NCBI GenBank assembly: GCA_017882375.1
Contig: JADGPP010000004.1
Location: 1-64,000, forward strand
Length of the DNA stretch: 64,000 bases
From: Solirubrobacteraceae bacterium
GTDB lineage: Bacteria; Actinomycetota; Thermoleophilia; Solirubrobacterales; Solirubrobacteraceae
Direction of reading: 5' to 3'
The translations under genes and the position numbers were made by a program. Under the pieces are notes generated by a model. It worked only from the letters and a program-made list of their open reading frames with translations, was not told where the DNA came from and did no database searches. This document shows positions 40,589-49,092 of the stretch, one piece after another (within the stretch, counting starts at the first letter, position 1; every line of letters starts with the position of its first letter).

Positions 40589-40594
40589 GCCGCG

Positions 40595-40617
40595 GCGCCG
40601 GGCGAAGGCCCGGGCGC
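40595..40617 (+). terminator. GC-rich hairpin after FHA gene, terminator-like without a clear U-tract
   Basis: gcgccgggc-gaag-gcccgggcgc, one bulged base. Confidence 0.35.
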
Positions 40618-40730
40618 GAACGCCGTGACCGGGTGCTCAGCTCCGGGCGCCTGGCGGTAACCGAACAGCTGATCTGAGCCTATACTGCGCGCTCGGCCGT
40701 CCGGTCACGTTCAACGAGCAGGGAGTTCAG

Positions 40731-41633
40731 ATGAGAAAGTTGGTCGTCGCACTGGCCGCGCCCGTTTTGGTCATCGTCGCGCTGACCGGGTGCGGCAGCA
40801 GCAGTTCCACCAGCAGCTCCGCGACGACCGGCTCGACCTCGACGACGCCTGCCGTCAACGCCTCGATCGCCAGGCAGGTGCCCGCGGCGATCAAATCGAA
40901 GGGGACTCTGTCGGTAGCCACCGAAGCGCAGTACGCCCCCGACGAGTTCGTCGCGCCCGACGGCCACACCGTCATCGGCATGGACGCGGACCTGATGCAC
41001 GCCGTCGGCGCCGTGATGGGGCTGAAGGCGAACCTGATCAACGCCGACTTCGAAACGATCATCCCGGGGCTCGCGGCCGGCAGGTACGACGTCGGCGCCT
41101 CGTCGTTCACCGACACCAAGGAACGCGAGAAGACGGTCGACTTCGTCGACTACTACACCGCGGGGATCTCCTTCTACGCCAAGTCCTCGGCCAACCCCGG
41201 GGTCAGCACCGTCGCTGATCTCTGCGGCAAGACCGTGTCGGTCGAGAAGGGCACCGTCGAGCAGGAAGAAGCGACCAAGCAGTCGGGCAAGTGCACCAAA
41301 GCAGGCAAGCAGGCGGTCAACGTGCTCGCGTTCCCCGGCCAGAACGCCGTCAACCTGGCGGTCGCCAGCGGGCGCGCGCAGCTCGGAATGGCCGACTCGA
41401 CGGTCGCCGACTACCAGGTCAAACAGTCCGGTGGCCAGTTCAAGCTGATCGGCAAGACCTATGAAGACGCCCCGTATGGGTTCGCGATCCCCAAGAAGAG
41501 CGGCATGACGGCGCCGATCCAGGCCGCGCTGAAGCAGCTCATCGCCGACGGCACGTACACGAAGATCATCACGAAATGGGGTCTTCAGTCGGGCGCGATC
41601 TCTTCGCCGAGCATCAACGGCGCAACCGGCTGA
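40731..41633 (+). CDS. Amino-acid-type ABC transporter substrate-binding lipoprotein
   Basis: Lipobox VLVIVALTGCGSSS; GTLSVATEAQYAPDEFVAPDGHTVIGMDADLMHAVGAVMGL. Confidence 0.95.
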   Translation: MRKLVVALAAPVLVIVALTGCGSSSSTSSSATTGSTSTTPAVNASIARQVPAAIKSKGTLSVATEAQYAPDEFVAPDGHTVIGMDADLMHAVGAVMGLKANLINADFETIIPGLAAGRYDVGASSFTDTKEREKTVDFVDYYTAGISFYAKSSANPGVSTVADLCGKTVSVEKGTVEQEEATKQSGKCTKAGKQAVNVLAFPGQNAVNLAVASGRAQLGMADSTVADYQVKQSGGQFKLIGKTYEDAPYGFAIPKKSGMTAPIQAALKQLIADGTYTKIITKWGLQSGAISSPSINGATG

Positions 41634-41655
41634 GCAAGTGATCGAGTAGCAGCGG

Positions 41656-42588
41656 GTGTCCTCGGGTGAGGCGATTCCCGAACAGGCCGGGCGGCCCGAG
41701 GACATAACGGCCGTCCCGGTCCGTCGCCCGGGGCGCTGGGTGCTGGCCGCGATCGTGCTCGTAGTGGCCGTCGCGATCGTCCGATCGGTCGTGACGAACC
41801 CGAACTTCCAGTGGGGCGTCGTCGGCGAATACCTGTTCGACGGGCGCATTCTGCACGGCCTGCGCGTGACGATCGAGCTGACGGTGATCGCGATGGGGAT
41901 CGGCATCCTGCTGGGCGTGCTGCTGGCGATCATGCGCCTGTCGCCCAACTGGCTCGTGTCCTCGGCCAGCTCGTTCTACATCTGGTTCTTCCGCGGCACA
42001 CCGGTGCTCGTGCAGCTGCTGTTCTGGTACAACATCGCGGCTCTGTACCCGAAGATCGGGCTGGGCATCCCGTTCGGGCCGGCCTTCATCCACGCCGACG
42101 CGAACACGCTGATCACACCGTTCGCCGCGGCGATCCTCGGGCTGGGGCTCAACGAGGGCGCCTACATGGCGGAGATCGTGCGCGCGGGGATCATCTCGGT
42201 CGATCCGGGCCAGGCCGACGCCGCGCAGTCGCTGGGCATGACGCGCCTGCAGACGATGCGCCGGATCGTGCTGCCCCAGGCGATGCGCGTGATCATCCCG
42301 CCGACGGGCAACGAGACGATCTCGATGCTCAAGACGTCCTCGCTGGCGAGTGTGATCGTGGTGACCGAGCTGCTCTACGCCTCACAGCTGATCTACTCGG
42401 TGAACTTCAAGACGATTCCGCTGCTGATCGCCGCGAGCTTCTGGTACATCGTCTGCACGAGCGTGCTGTACGTCGGGCAGTACTACCTCGAGCGCTACTA
42501 CGGCCGCGGCGCGCGCGATCGTGGCGCGACACCGCTTCAGCGCATCCGCGCAGGGCTGCTGTCCGTCCGCCACCAGCCCTCGCAATGA
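41656..42588 (+). CDS. Amino-acid ABC transporter permease
   Basis: [31 protein letters not shown]...[16 protein letters not shown]...[33 protein letters not shown]. Confidence 0.95.
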   Translation: MSSGEAIPEQAGRPEDITAVPVRRPGRWVLAAIVLVVAVAIVRSVVTNPNFQWGVVGEYLFDGRILHGLRVTIELTVIAMGIGILLGVLLAIMRLSPNWLVSSASSFYIWFFRGTPVLVQLLFWYNIAALYPKIGLGIPFGPAFIHADANTLITPFAAAILGLGLNEGAYMAEIVRAGIISVDPGQADAAQSLGMTRLQTMRRIVLPQAMRVIIPPTGNETISMLKTSSLASVIVVTELLYASQLIYSVNFKTIPLLIAASFWYIVCTSVLYVGQYYLERYYGRGARDRGATPLQRIRAGLLSVRHQPSQ

Positions 42589-43349
42589 CGCCGCCGATGG
42601 TCAAGGCCGAGGCCGTGCACAAGCGCTTCGGGCGCCTGGAAGTGCTCAAGGGTGTCTCGCTGGAGGTGGCGGCGGGGGAGGTGATGTGCCTGCTGGGGCC
42701 ATCGGGCTCGGGCAAGTCGACGCTGTTGCGCTGCATCAACCACCTGGAGAAGATCAACTCCGGGCGCCTATCGGTCGACGGCGAGCTCGTCGGCTATCGC
42801 CAGGTCGGCGAGAAGCTGCACGAGCTGCGCGAAGGCGAAGTCGCGCGCAAGCGCTCGCAGATCGGCATGGTCTTTCAGCACTTCAACCTGTTCCCGCACA
42901 TGACCGCGCTGGACAACGTCACCTGTGCGCCGATGCGCGTCAAGAACGAGTCCCGCGACGGGGCTGAGGCGCGCGCGCGAGAGCTGCTGGACCAGGTCGG
43001 CCTCGGCGACAAGGTCGACGCCTACCCCTCACAGCTCTCCGGCGGCCAGCAGCAGCGCGTGGCGATCGCCCGCGCACTGGCGATGGAGCCGAAGCTGATG
43101 CTCTTCGACGAGCCCACCTCGGCGCTTGACCCCGAGCTGGTCGGCGACGTGCTGGCGGCGATGCAGCAGCTGGCGCGCGACGGCATGACGATGATCGTGG
43201 TCACGCACGAGATGGGCTTTGCCCGCGAAGTAGCCGACACAGTCGTGTTCATGGACGCCGGCGTCGTCGTCGAGTCGGGCAAGCCGGCGGACGTGCTGAG
43301 CGATCCCCGACACGAGCGCACGCGCGCATTCCTCTCGAAGGTGCTCTAG
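42585..43349 (+). CDS. Amino-acid ABC transporter ATP-binding protein
   Basis: Walker [15 protein letters not shown], signature [15 protein letters not shown], Walker [15 protein letters not shown]. Confidence 0.97.
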   Translation: MTPPMVKAEAVHKRFGRLEVLKGVSLEVAAGEVMCLLGPSGSGKSTLLRCINHLEKINSGRLSVDGELVGYRQVGEKLHELREGEVARKRSQIGMVFQHFNLFPHMTALDNVTCAPMRVKNESRDGAEARARELLDQVGLGDKVDAYPSQLSGGQQQRVAIARALAMEPKLMLFDEPTSALDPELVGDVLAAMQQLARDGMTMIVVTHEMGFAREVADTVVFMDAGVVVESGKPADVLSDPRHERTRAFLSKVL

Positions 43350-43370
43350 CTCGTCGCCGGCACAGGCGAG

Positions 43371-43895
43371 TCAGCTGCTCTGAGCCGCCGCGAGCTCCTT
43401 GCTCATCAGCGCTACCGTCTTGACCGATCCGTGCGCCAGCCGGCCGACCTCGTGGTAGCCGCGCGCGGCGTGAAACGCCAGCGAGGCGTCGTTGCGCGGC
43501 TCGATGTTGACGTCGCAGACCATCCGCTGCAACGGCGCGGCCACCGTCTCCATCGCGTCGTACAGCCGGGCACCGATGCCCTGGCGCCGGGCATCTGCGG
43601 CGACGGCGATCCTGTCTAGGTAGAGGAAGCGCTCGTAGTGCTCGCCGAACCGAGTGTAGTTGGCGCTGTCGTAGTCGGTCCCCGAGGCGACGGCGATCGC
43701 GAAGGCGACCACCTCGCCGTCGCTGTCGGCGACGAGGCAGCGGTGCGCGAGCGCGAGGATAAAGCGCAGGCGCTGCTCGTCCAGCGGGCTGAGCTCCGCC
43801 ACAGAGGCGGCGTTGAGCTCCAGCAACCGCGGCCAATCCTCCTGCGTGGCGTCGCGCAACTGCATCGACGGGCCGGCCATCGTGCTCCCTTCCAA
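43371..43895 (-). CDS. GNAT family N-acetyltransferase
   Basis: LRDATQEDWPRLLELNAASVAELSP...FLYLDRIAVAADARRQGIGARLYDAMETVA. Confidence 0.9.
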   Translation of the reverse strand: MEGSTMAGPSMQLRDATQEDWPRLLELNAASVAELSPLDEQRLRFILALAHRCLVADSDGEVVAFAIAVASGTDYDSANYTRFGEHYERFLYLDRIAVAADARRQGIGARLYDAMETVAAPLQRMVCDVNIEPRNDASLAFHAARGYHEVGRLAHGSVKTVALMSKELAAAQSS

Positions 43896-43964
43896 CGGGG
43901 TTCGGGTGCGCCCACCATATGCCCGGCGATGGGGGAGGGGGGCCTGGGCGGGAACGACTGAGGC

Positions 43965-45116
43965 CTAGTGCTGGATCGGCGCGCCGAGCAGGCCGGCCAC
44001 CGCGCCGATCGTACCGGCGCCGAGCAGCGTCAGGACGACGCCACGGCGCAGCAGCAGCAACGCGATCGCAGCTGCGGCGAGCACCACGTACTGCCAGCTC
44101 TCGCCAAGGGCGCCGGTGAGCGGGATCGCCGAGCCGATGATCGCCCCGGCTGCCGCCGGCGCTGCCCCGGCGAGGAAGGCGACTACACGCTGATTCACGA
44201 GCAGCCGCTCGAAGCGGTTGGCGCCGAGAAGGATGAACGAGAACGAGGGAGCGAACGCCACGAGCGAGGCCAAGAGCGCCGCCGGGACGCCGCCGGCCGC
44301 GTACCCGACGGCCGTGACGGTGTGGGTGACCGGGCCCGGGGTGACCTGGCCGAGCGCGACGGCGTTGAGAAACTGCCCGTGAGTCATCCAGTGATACGTG
44401 CTCACGGCGTCCGTCTGCATCAGCGGGACGATCACGAAGCCGCCGCCGAAGGCCAGCGCTCCGACCTTCAGGGAGGTCCAGACCAGCGCGCCGGTCCCGC
44501 CGGGATCGGCCACGGCGGCGAGCAGCGGCCAGCTGTGCAGGCCCGCGATGTCTCGCGCCAAGCCGCGCCATGCCAGCTCGATCGCGCCGCAGGCCAGCAG
44601 TACGAGCACGAGCCAGGAGCCGGCCGTCGCAGCGGCGAGAGCGCCAACGAGGGCGTACGCCGAGATGCGCATTCGAGCGTCGCTGCTCCTTCGCCAGAGC
44701 GGCAGCGCCACGCCGAGCCCGGCGCCGATCGCCACCGGCGCGACGGCCGCGCCGGCGCCCATGCCGGCGCCGCGTATCCACGCCGGCGGCGAGTTGGCGA
44801 GGAACAGCGCGGAGAGCGCGAGGATCAACACGAGGCCGGGGAGGACGAAGCCGAGGCCGCCGACGACCGCGCCCTTGGTTCCGCGCAGCCGCCAGGCGAG
44901 GTAGATCGCAAGCTGCGTCGAGGCCGGCCCGGGCAGCAGGTTGGTCGCCGCGATCGCCCGCTCGAACTGCTCGTCGCTCAGCCAGCCCTGCTCTGTCACG
45001 CAAAGCTGGCGAAACAGCGCGATGTGCGCGGGCGGTCCGCCGAACCCGATACAGCCGATCCGGCCCCACTCGCGAGCGATCTCGGCGAGTGGACGCTGCG
45101 AGGGCGTCGAGCTCAT
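43965..45116 (-). CDS. chrA: Chromate transporter ChrA family, two-domain
   Basis: EWGRIGCIGFGGPPAHIALFRQLCV...AIAATNLLPGPASTQLAIYLAWRLRG; second half FGGGFVIVPLMQ...LGQVTPGPVTHT. Confidence 0.93.
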   Translation of the reverse strand: MSSTPSQRPLAEIAREWGRIGCIGFGGPPAHIALFRQLCVTEQGWLSDEQFERAIAATNLLPGPASTQLAIYLAWRLRGTKGAVVGGLGFVLPGLVLILALSALFLANSPPAWIRGAGMGAGAAVAPVAIGAGLGVALPLWRRSSDARMRISAYALVGALAAATAGSWLVLVLLACGAIELAWRGLARDIAGLHSWPLLAAVADPGGTGALVWTSLKVGALAFGGGFVIVPLMQTDAVSTYHWMTHGQFLNAVALGQVTPGPVTHTVTAVGYAAGGVPAALLASLVAFAPSFSFILLGANRFERLLVNQRVVAFLAGAAPAAAGAIIGSAIPLTGALGESWQYVVLAAAAIALLLLRRGVVLTLLGAGTIGAVAGLLGAPIQH

Positions 45117-45166
45117 CGCGGCAGCGTAGTCGTCAATCGCACAGGGCCTGGCTGGGACTGAGGATT

Positions 45167-45192
45167 GCGAGCGCGATCGCGATCGCGCTCGC
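45167..45192. promoter_or_regulatory. Perfect 26-bp palindrome in a divergent intergenic region
   Basis: gcgagcgcgatcgcgatcgcgctcgc is its own reverse complement. Confidence 0.6.
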
Positions 45193-45234
45193 GTCAGGTA
45201 GGTTCAACTCACCCAAGAACGAGAGGAGCAACTC

Positions 45235-45516
45235 ATGGCATACCTGATCACGCACTTCTGGCCGGGGGCTACCGAGGACCAGTACAACGCGACCGTCGCT
45301 GTGGTGCACCCCCCTGGAGGTCTGCCCGAGGGCCAGGTCTACCACGCAGCCGGTCCGACCGACGGCGGCATCCTGATCACAGCCGTCTGGGACTCCAAGG
45401 AGCAGGCCGAGAGCTTCGTTCACGACAAGCTGATCGCGAGCATGCCGATCGCGGGGGGCTTTGAGGGTCAGCCCGAAGAGCGCAGCGCCGAGATCGCGAA
45501 TCTCCTGACGGCGTAA
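45235..45516 (+). CDS. Small conserved hypothetical protein, dimeric alpha/beta-barrel-like
   Basis: MAYLITHFWPGATEDQYNATVAVVHPPGGLPEGQVYHAAGPTDGGILITAVWDSKEQAESF; RBS gagagg upstream. Confidence 0.75.
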   Translation: MAYLITHFWPGATEDQYNATVAVVHPPGGLPEGQVYHAAGPTDGGILITAVWDSKEQAESFVHDKLIASMPIAGGFEGQPEERSAEIANLLTA

Positions 45517-45540
45517 GCGGCGCGTACGGCCGAGCTGGGT

Positions 45541-45739
45541 GGTCGTTCTCTTGTTCCTCAACCTCTCTGCGCGCGCCACTCCTCGACGCCGACGCCGAGG
45601 AGTGGCTGGGACCGGCCGTCGCGCGCGCGGGACTACGCCCGGAAGAAGTCGTGGTCGAGGTCACCGAGCGCTTCGGCGGGCGTGCGGCGGCGGTTCTCAA
45701 GCGCTTGAAGCGGAGCGACCGACTGAAGACTCATGTGCG
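45541..45739 (+). pseudogene. Frameshifted EAL-domain fragment
   Basis: LFLNLS then, in another frame, APLLDADAEEWLGPAVARAGLRPEEVVVEVTERFGG, matching the EAL pattern FLNLSP..LL....L...GL.PE.VV.E.TE. Confidence 0.5.
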
Positions 45740-45779
45740 CCCGGCAAGATTCGAACTTGCGACCTCTCGCTCCGGAGGC
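45737..45779 (-). repeat. Displaced 3' tRNA-Arg fragment, outer att site
   Basis: 43-bp exact match to 53798-53840 (gcgcccggcaagattcgaacttgcgacctctcgctccggaggc). Confidence 0.9.
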
Positions 45780-46000
45780 ACGGGGCCGAGAGCGCCCGAA
45801 CGGCGCAATCCCGCATGGGGATCGGGATTGCCGTATGACGTCGGTGGCGCGAGACTCTCGGCGGATTGCAGCGATTTGCGGACGATTCAGGGCGAAGTGG
45901 CAGCGCTGCCATTTCGACGTCGTGGCCAGCCATCGCTTAGCGGCGTCGCGGTTGGGCTGGCGTGGGGTCCCATCCGAGCGGAAGGCCATCCTGACTCGCT

Positions 46001-46315
46001 GTGGAGGATGAGCCAACCGTCGGCGAGACGACCGATCCTGAGTCCAGAGGGGTTGTTCTGCTCGATGCCGTCTGGCGCGGGAAGATCGTCCGCGACCATC
46101 CCGAGGTCGCGTCTTACCTGCGCGAGATCCTGCGGGCCGTCGCCGCGCCTGATCATGTCGGCCCCGATCCGACCTTCAAAGCGCGCACCCGCTATTACGC
46201 TCGTGGCGTCGGGCCGAGCCGCTGGCTGATGGTGGTCGTAAGCTATGAGCAGACGCCAGCGCGGATCGTGTCGGCGTTCGCCAACCGGAAGGACCCCAGA
46301 TCATGGAGCGCGTGA
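46001..46315 (+). CDS. DUF4258/RelE-like putative toxin
   Basis: VVLLDAVWRGKIVRDHPEVASYLREILRAVAAPDHVGPDPTFKARTRYYARG...WLMVVVSYEQTPARIVSAFANRKDP; coupled to a DUF2283 gene. Confidence 0.65.
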   Translation: MEDEPTVGETTDPESRGVVLLDAVWRGKIVRDHPEVASYLREILRAVAAPDHVGPDPTFKARTRYYARGVGPSRWLMVVVSYEQTPARIVSAFANRKDPRSWSA

Positions 46316-46590
46316 ACATCACGATCGGGCCCCTGAGCTTCGATCACGCCGACTACGACTCTGATAACGACGTGCTCTATCTGCACGTCGGCGAGCCGCA
46401 GCCAGGGGAGGGCGAGGAGACGCCCGAGGGCCATGTCGTTCGCTACGCCCCCGGAACGAGCCGCATCGTTGGCCTTACTGTTCTGGGAGCCCGCGAGATC
46501 CTTGACCGTTACGGACATCTGGCGGTCACGGTGCCGGAGACCGTGGAGACGACCGCTGAGCAGCTAGCTCCCGCGCTCGCTGCGGTCTAA
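46303..46590 (+). CDS. DUF2283 family protein, putative antitoxin
   Basis: FDHADYDSDNDVLYLHVGEP...IVGLTVLGAREILDRYGHLAVTVP; overlaps upstream gene by 13 bp. Confidence 0.8.
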   Translation: MERVNITIGPLSFDHADYDSDNDVLYLHVGEPQPGEGEETPEGHVVRYAPGTSRIVGLTVLGAREILDRYGHLAVTVPETVETTAEQLAPALAAV

Positions 46591-46697
46591 ACGCACTCTC
46601 CGTCGCTCTCGCCTGGACATCACGGGCCGGGTGCTCACAGCACGCGATTCGATTCCCCGGAACCCCGGCGTCCTCCGGAACGCATAGCGTCTCGTTC

Positions 46698-46910
46698 ATG
46701 GCAGGAGCCGAGTTCGTTCGAGCCGACCTTCACGTCCACACGTTTCGGGACGGGGATCGCGAGCCGAGCCCCGATTTGGACGAGATGGGGCACATCGACC
46801 CCGCGCTCGCACTGCGCGTGTATCGGCAGGCGATGCGGAGAGGGGATGGAGAGAAGGTGGCCCTGAAGGCGCTGGTGGAAGGTCTGCAACCCGGCAGGCA
46901 TCATGTGTAG
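46698..46910 (+). pseudogene. Chimeric remnant: PHP-like N-terminus fused to tyrosine integrase C-terminus
   Basis: LDEMGHIDPALALRVYRQAMRRGDGEKVALKALVEG (46779-46910) matches the intact integrase C-terminus MDEMGHTDPELALRVYRQAMRRGEHEKAQLRALVEG; N-term ADLHVHTFRD. Confidence 0.75.
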
Positions 46911-48213
46911 CGACGGAGCGGTCCGGTAGCGCCATCATCGGGGACGCTGCGGATTGTTGATGTCGTGCGGAGTCTTGATCGCGAGGCATTCCTCCGCACA
47001 CCCGCATATGTGTCCAGTGGCATGGTCCCGAAGGGGGGTTCGTTTCCTTCCTCCTCTTCCTGGATGAAGGCTTCGGCTTCCGGGACCGTATCCAAGCGCA
47101 CCAAGTCGCCACCGTCGTCTAGGTACTCCGAGGCCGCCGCGCAAGCCATCGCCACGATCGAGTCTCGCACTGACTCCATTGTCTGAAAGCTGTAGAGCGT
47201 GTCATCGAGAAATCGCCCCGAGATGTGCATCTCTCCGGCCGCGATCTTGACAACAAACCCGACGACCTGTTCTCCGCGTGTCCGCAGTTCTGTGATTTCG
47301 CCGAAGCCCGCTGAATCGCAGCCAACGAACCCATGCAGATCGATGAGATGGATCAATACGACATCGCCCTCGATCAGCGCCAAGCGCTGAGCCTGTGCCA
47401 GGGGCCACACATGCGGCGGCGGCAACAGAGGGTTTGGCCTCTCGAGCAGGCGCAGATGCACGCCTATTCCGAGATGCCCTGGTCCGCGCGTGTGTGCCCG
47501 CATCACGTCGAGCGCGTCTTGGGCCGAGGTCGGGAGCGCCTCGTCGCCATCGCCCTGGATCGCGACCACAAGATCTGTCGGGCTCGCCACGACGACGCCC
47601 TCGCCTTGCTCTTGAAGCTCGGTGATCCCTTGCGTCCATGCTCGATGTAGTGAGGATGGCCGCCCGACTCGATCAGGCGCGGGCGCTCGGGATCGGTGCA
47701 GATGATCACGTCCGACACTCGCACGCAAGACGTCAGATCCGCGACGAGCGCGGGTTCTCCCGCTTCGCAGACCCTTTGCGCGATGGCCAGCGTCGCCGTG
47801 AACCCGGCCTGATTGTGCAGCGCGGGTGGGGCTGCCATGTTCTTCGCGAGCTGGCGGATCGCGTAAGGGTGGAGAAGCCTCCACGCGAGAGCGTCACCGA
47901 AGAGGCGCAAGAGTCTCAGATGCTCGCGCTCAGGCGACTCCCGATCCGCGAACGCAGTCGGCTCCACGGCCACTATCTCATCGGCTAGGCGGCGCTGAAA
48001 CGCCCACAGGGCGTTGGCGTCATCGATCGCGTCAAAGGCGACTAGCAGCTCCTCGCGGACACCGCGCAACTCGGCTCCTCGGGTCTCGTTTGGCACAGAA
48101 AGCACGGTACGGTACTGCTGTCCGGCCCCAGTGGCCGCTGAAGCGTCCGTACTGGCAGTCGGTGGCAGACGAGTGCTCAGACGACAGATTTTGGCGGCGC
48201 GCGCCCGATCCAA
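46901..48213 (-). pseudogene. Frameshifted uncharacterised gene spanning two ORFs
   Basis: Frame of 47503..48213 (ELLVAFDAIDDANALWAFQRRLADEIVAVEPT...DLTSCVRVSDVIICTDPERPRLIESGGHPHYIEHGRK) continues in frame of 46901..47884 (ITELQEQGEGVVVASPTDLVVAIQGD...), switch near 47630. Confidence 0.65.
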
Positions 48214-48252
48214 CCGATCTCAAAACCCGCCAGTGAGCAGCCATTTACTCGA

Positions 48253-48297
48253 CGCGCCCGGCAAGATTCAAACTTGCGACCTCTCGCTCCGGAGGCG
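48253..48297 (-). repeat. Second displaced 3' tRNA-Arg fragment, internal att site
   Basis: 45-bp match to 53797-53841 with one mismatch (48270). Confidence 0.9.
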
Positions 48298-48305
48298 CTG
48301 GGTTC

Positions 48306-48346
48306 ATAGGCCGGAATCCCGCACCAGCATTGGGATTTCGGCCTAT
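48306..48346. repeat. 41-nt hairpin adjacent to internal att site
   Basis: ataggccggaatccc-gcaccagcatt-gggatttcggcctat, 14 Watson-Crick pairs plus one G-T. Confidence 0.8.
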
Positions 48347-48401
48347 TCGCCGCTGATCGTGGGCATCCGTCGTGTCCAGTGTTTCCGGACGATTTGGGAG
48401 G

Positions 48402-48426
48402 GTTTTGGCCAACGGTTGGCCAAAAC
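48402..48426. promoter_or_regulatory. Inverted repeat upstream of HicB-like gene, candidate operator
   Basis: gttttggccaac-g-gttggccaaaac, perfect 12-bp arms, about 15 bp before ATG 48441. Confidence 0.6.
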
Positions 48427-48440
48427 TCTGCCCTGACCCG

Positions 48441-48704
48441 ATGCCTATGATGAAGGTGATGCCTGAGCCTCAGAATCCGCATGTCAGCGTCCGCCACGAG
48501 GACGACGCGTTCTGGGCGACCGTGGAGCAGTTCCCCGGTGTGCTCGCGACGGGTGATGACCTCGACGAGCTGCGGGAGAGCCTGCAGGAAGGGATCGCGC
48601 TGTTGCTCGCGCGTCCGGGCGAGGAGCCTCCGGCGATGAGGTTGGGAGCGTTGCAGCTGGAGCCCGTCGCGATGAGCGCTGGCGCCGAGCTCGTCTACGC
48701 CTGA
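48441..48704 (+). CDS. HicB-like (type II TA antitoxin family) protein
   Basis: PHVSVRHEDDAFWATVEQFPGVLATGDDLDELRESLQEGIALLL. Confidence 0.75.
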   Translation: MPMMKVMPEPQNPHVSVRHEDDAFWATVEQFPGVLATGDDLDELRESLQEGIALLLARPGEEPPAMRLGALQLEPVAMSAGAELVYA

Positions 48705-48810
48705 CGTTTCTGCCGTGTCGGCCGCGTTGCCGCTCCACGTCTACGGCAGCACCGAGGGGTGGGGCTTGGGTGGCGCGGACGCTTGCCGGGACGGGACCTA
48801 GTATTGGCGT

Positions 48811-49092
48811 ATGAAGGAGGTGCCGATGGATCTGCCTGGTGCGGAGCTGGTGCGTGCGGGCCTTGACGATCTCGCCGCGGGAAGGGAGACCGAGGCGGGG
48901 CTGCTGGTGGCGGTTGCGGCACCGAGGCTGCGTGCGCTTGGCTACACCGTGCCCGCAGGTGGGGGGGAGGAGCCCTCGCACCGGCTGTATGAGCTGCTGG
49001 CCGGCGAGGAGGGAGCGCACAGTCGCTACAACGCGCTGATCGGCCGGGCGGTGAGCTTCGCGCGGGCGGCAGAGCATGCGTCCTCCCGTTGA
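48811..49092 (+). CDS. Uncharacterised small partner of downstream nucleotidyltransferase
   Basis: 93 aa, preceded by RBS-like sequence, overlaps the NTase gene by 17 bp. Confidence 0.6.
   Translation: MKEVPMDLPGAELVRAGLDDLAAGRETEAGLLVAVAAPRLRALGYTVPAGGGEEPSHRLYELLAGEEGAHSRYNALIGRAVSFARAAEHASSR

Noticed and set aside
45737-45779. Possible functional second tRNA-Arg
   Set aside because: Only the anticodon-loop-to-3' half is present; no 5' acceptor strand or D-arm. The same applies to 48253-48297. Interpreted as att duplicates.
46696-47112. 138-aa minus-strand ORF
   Set aside because: Antisense to the integrase fossil; no domain features.
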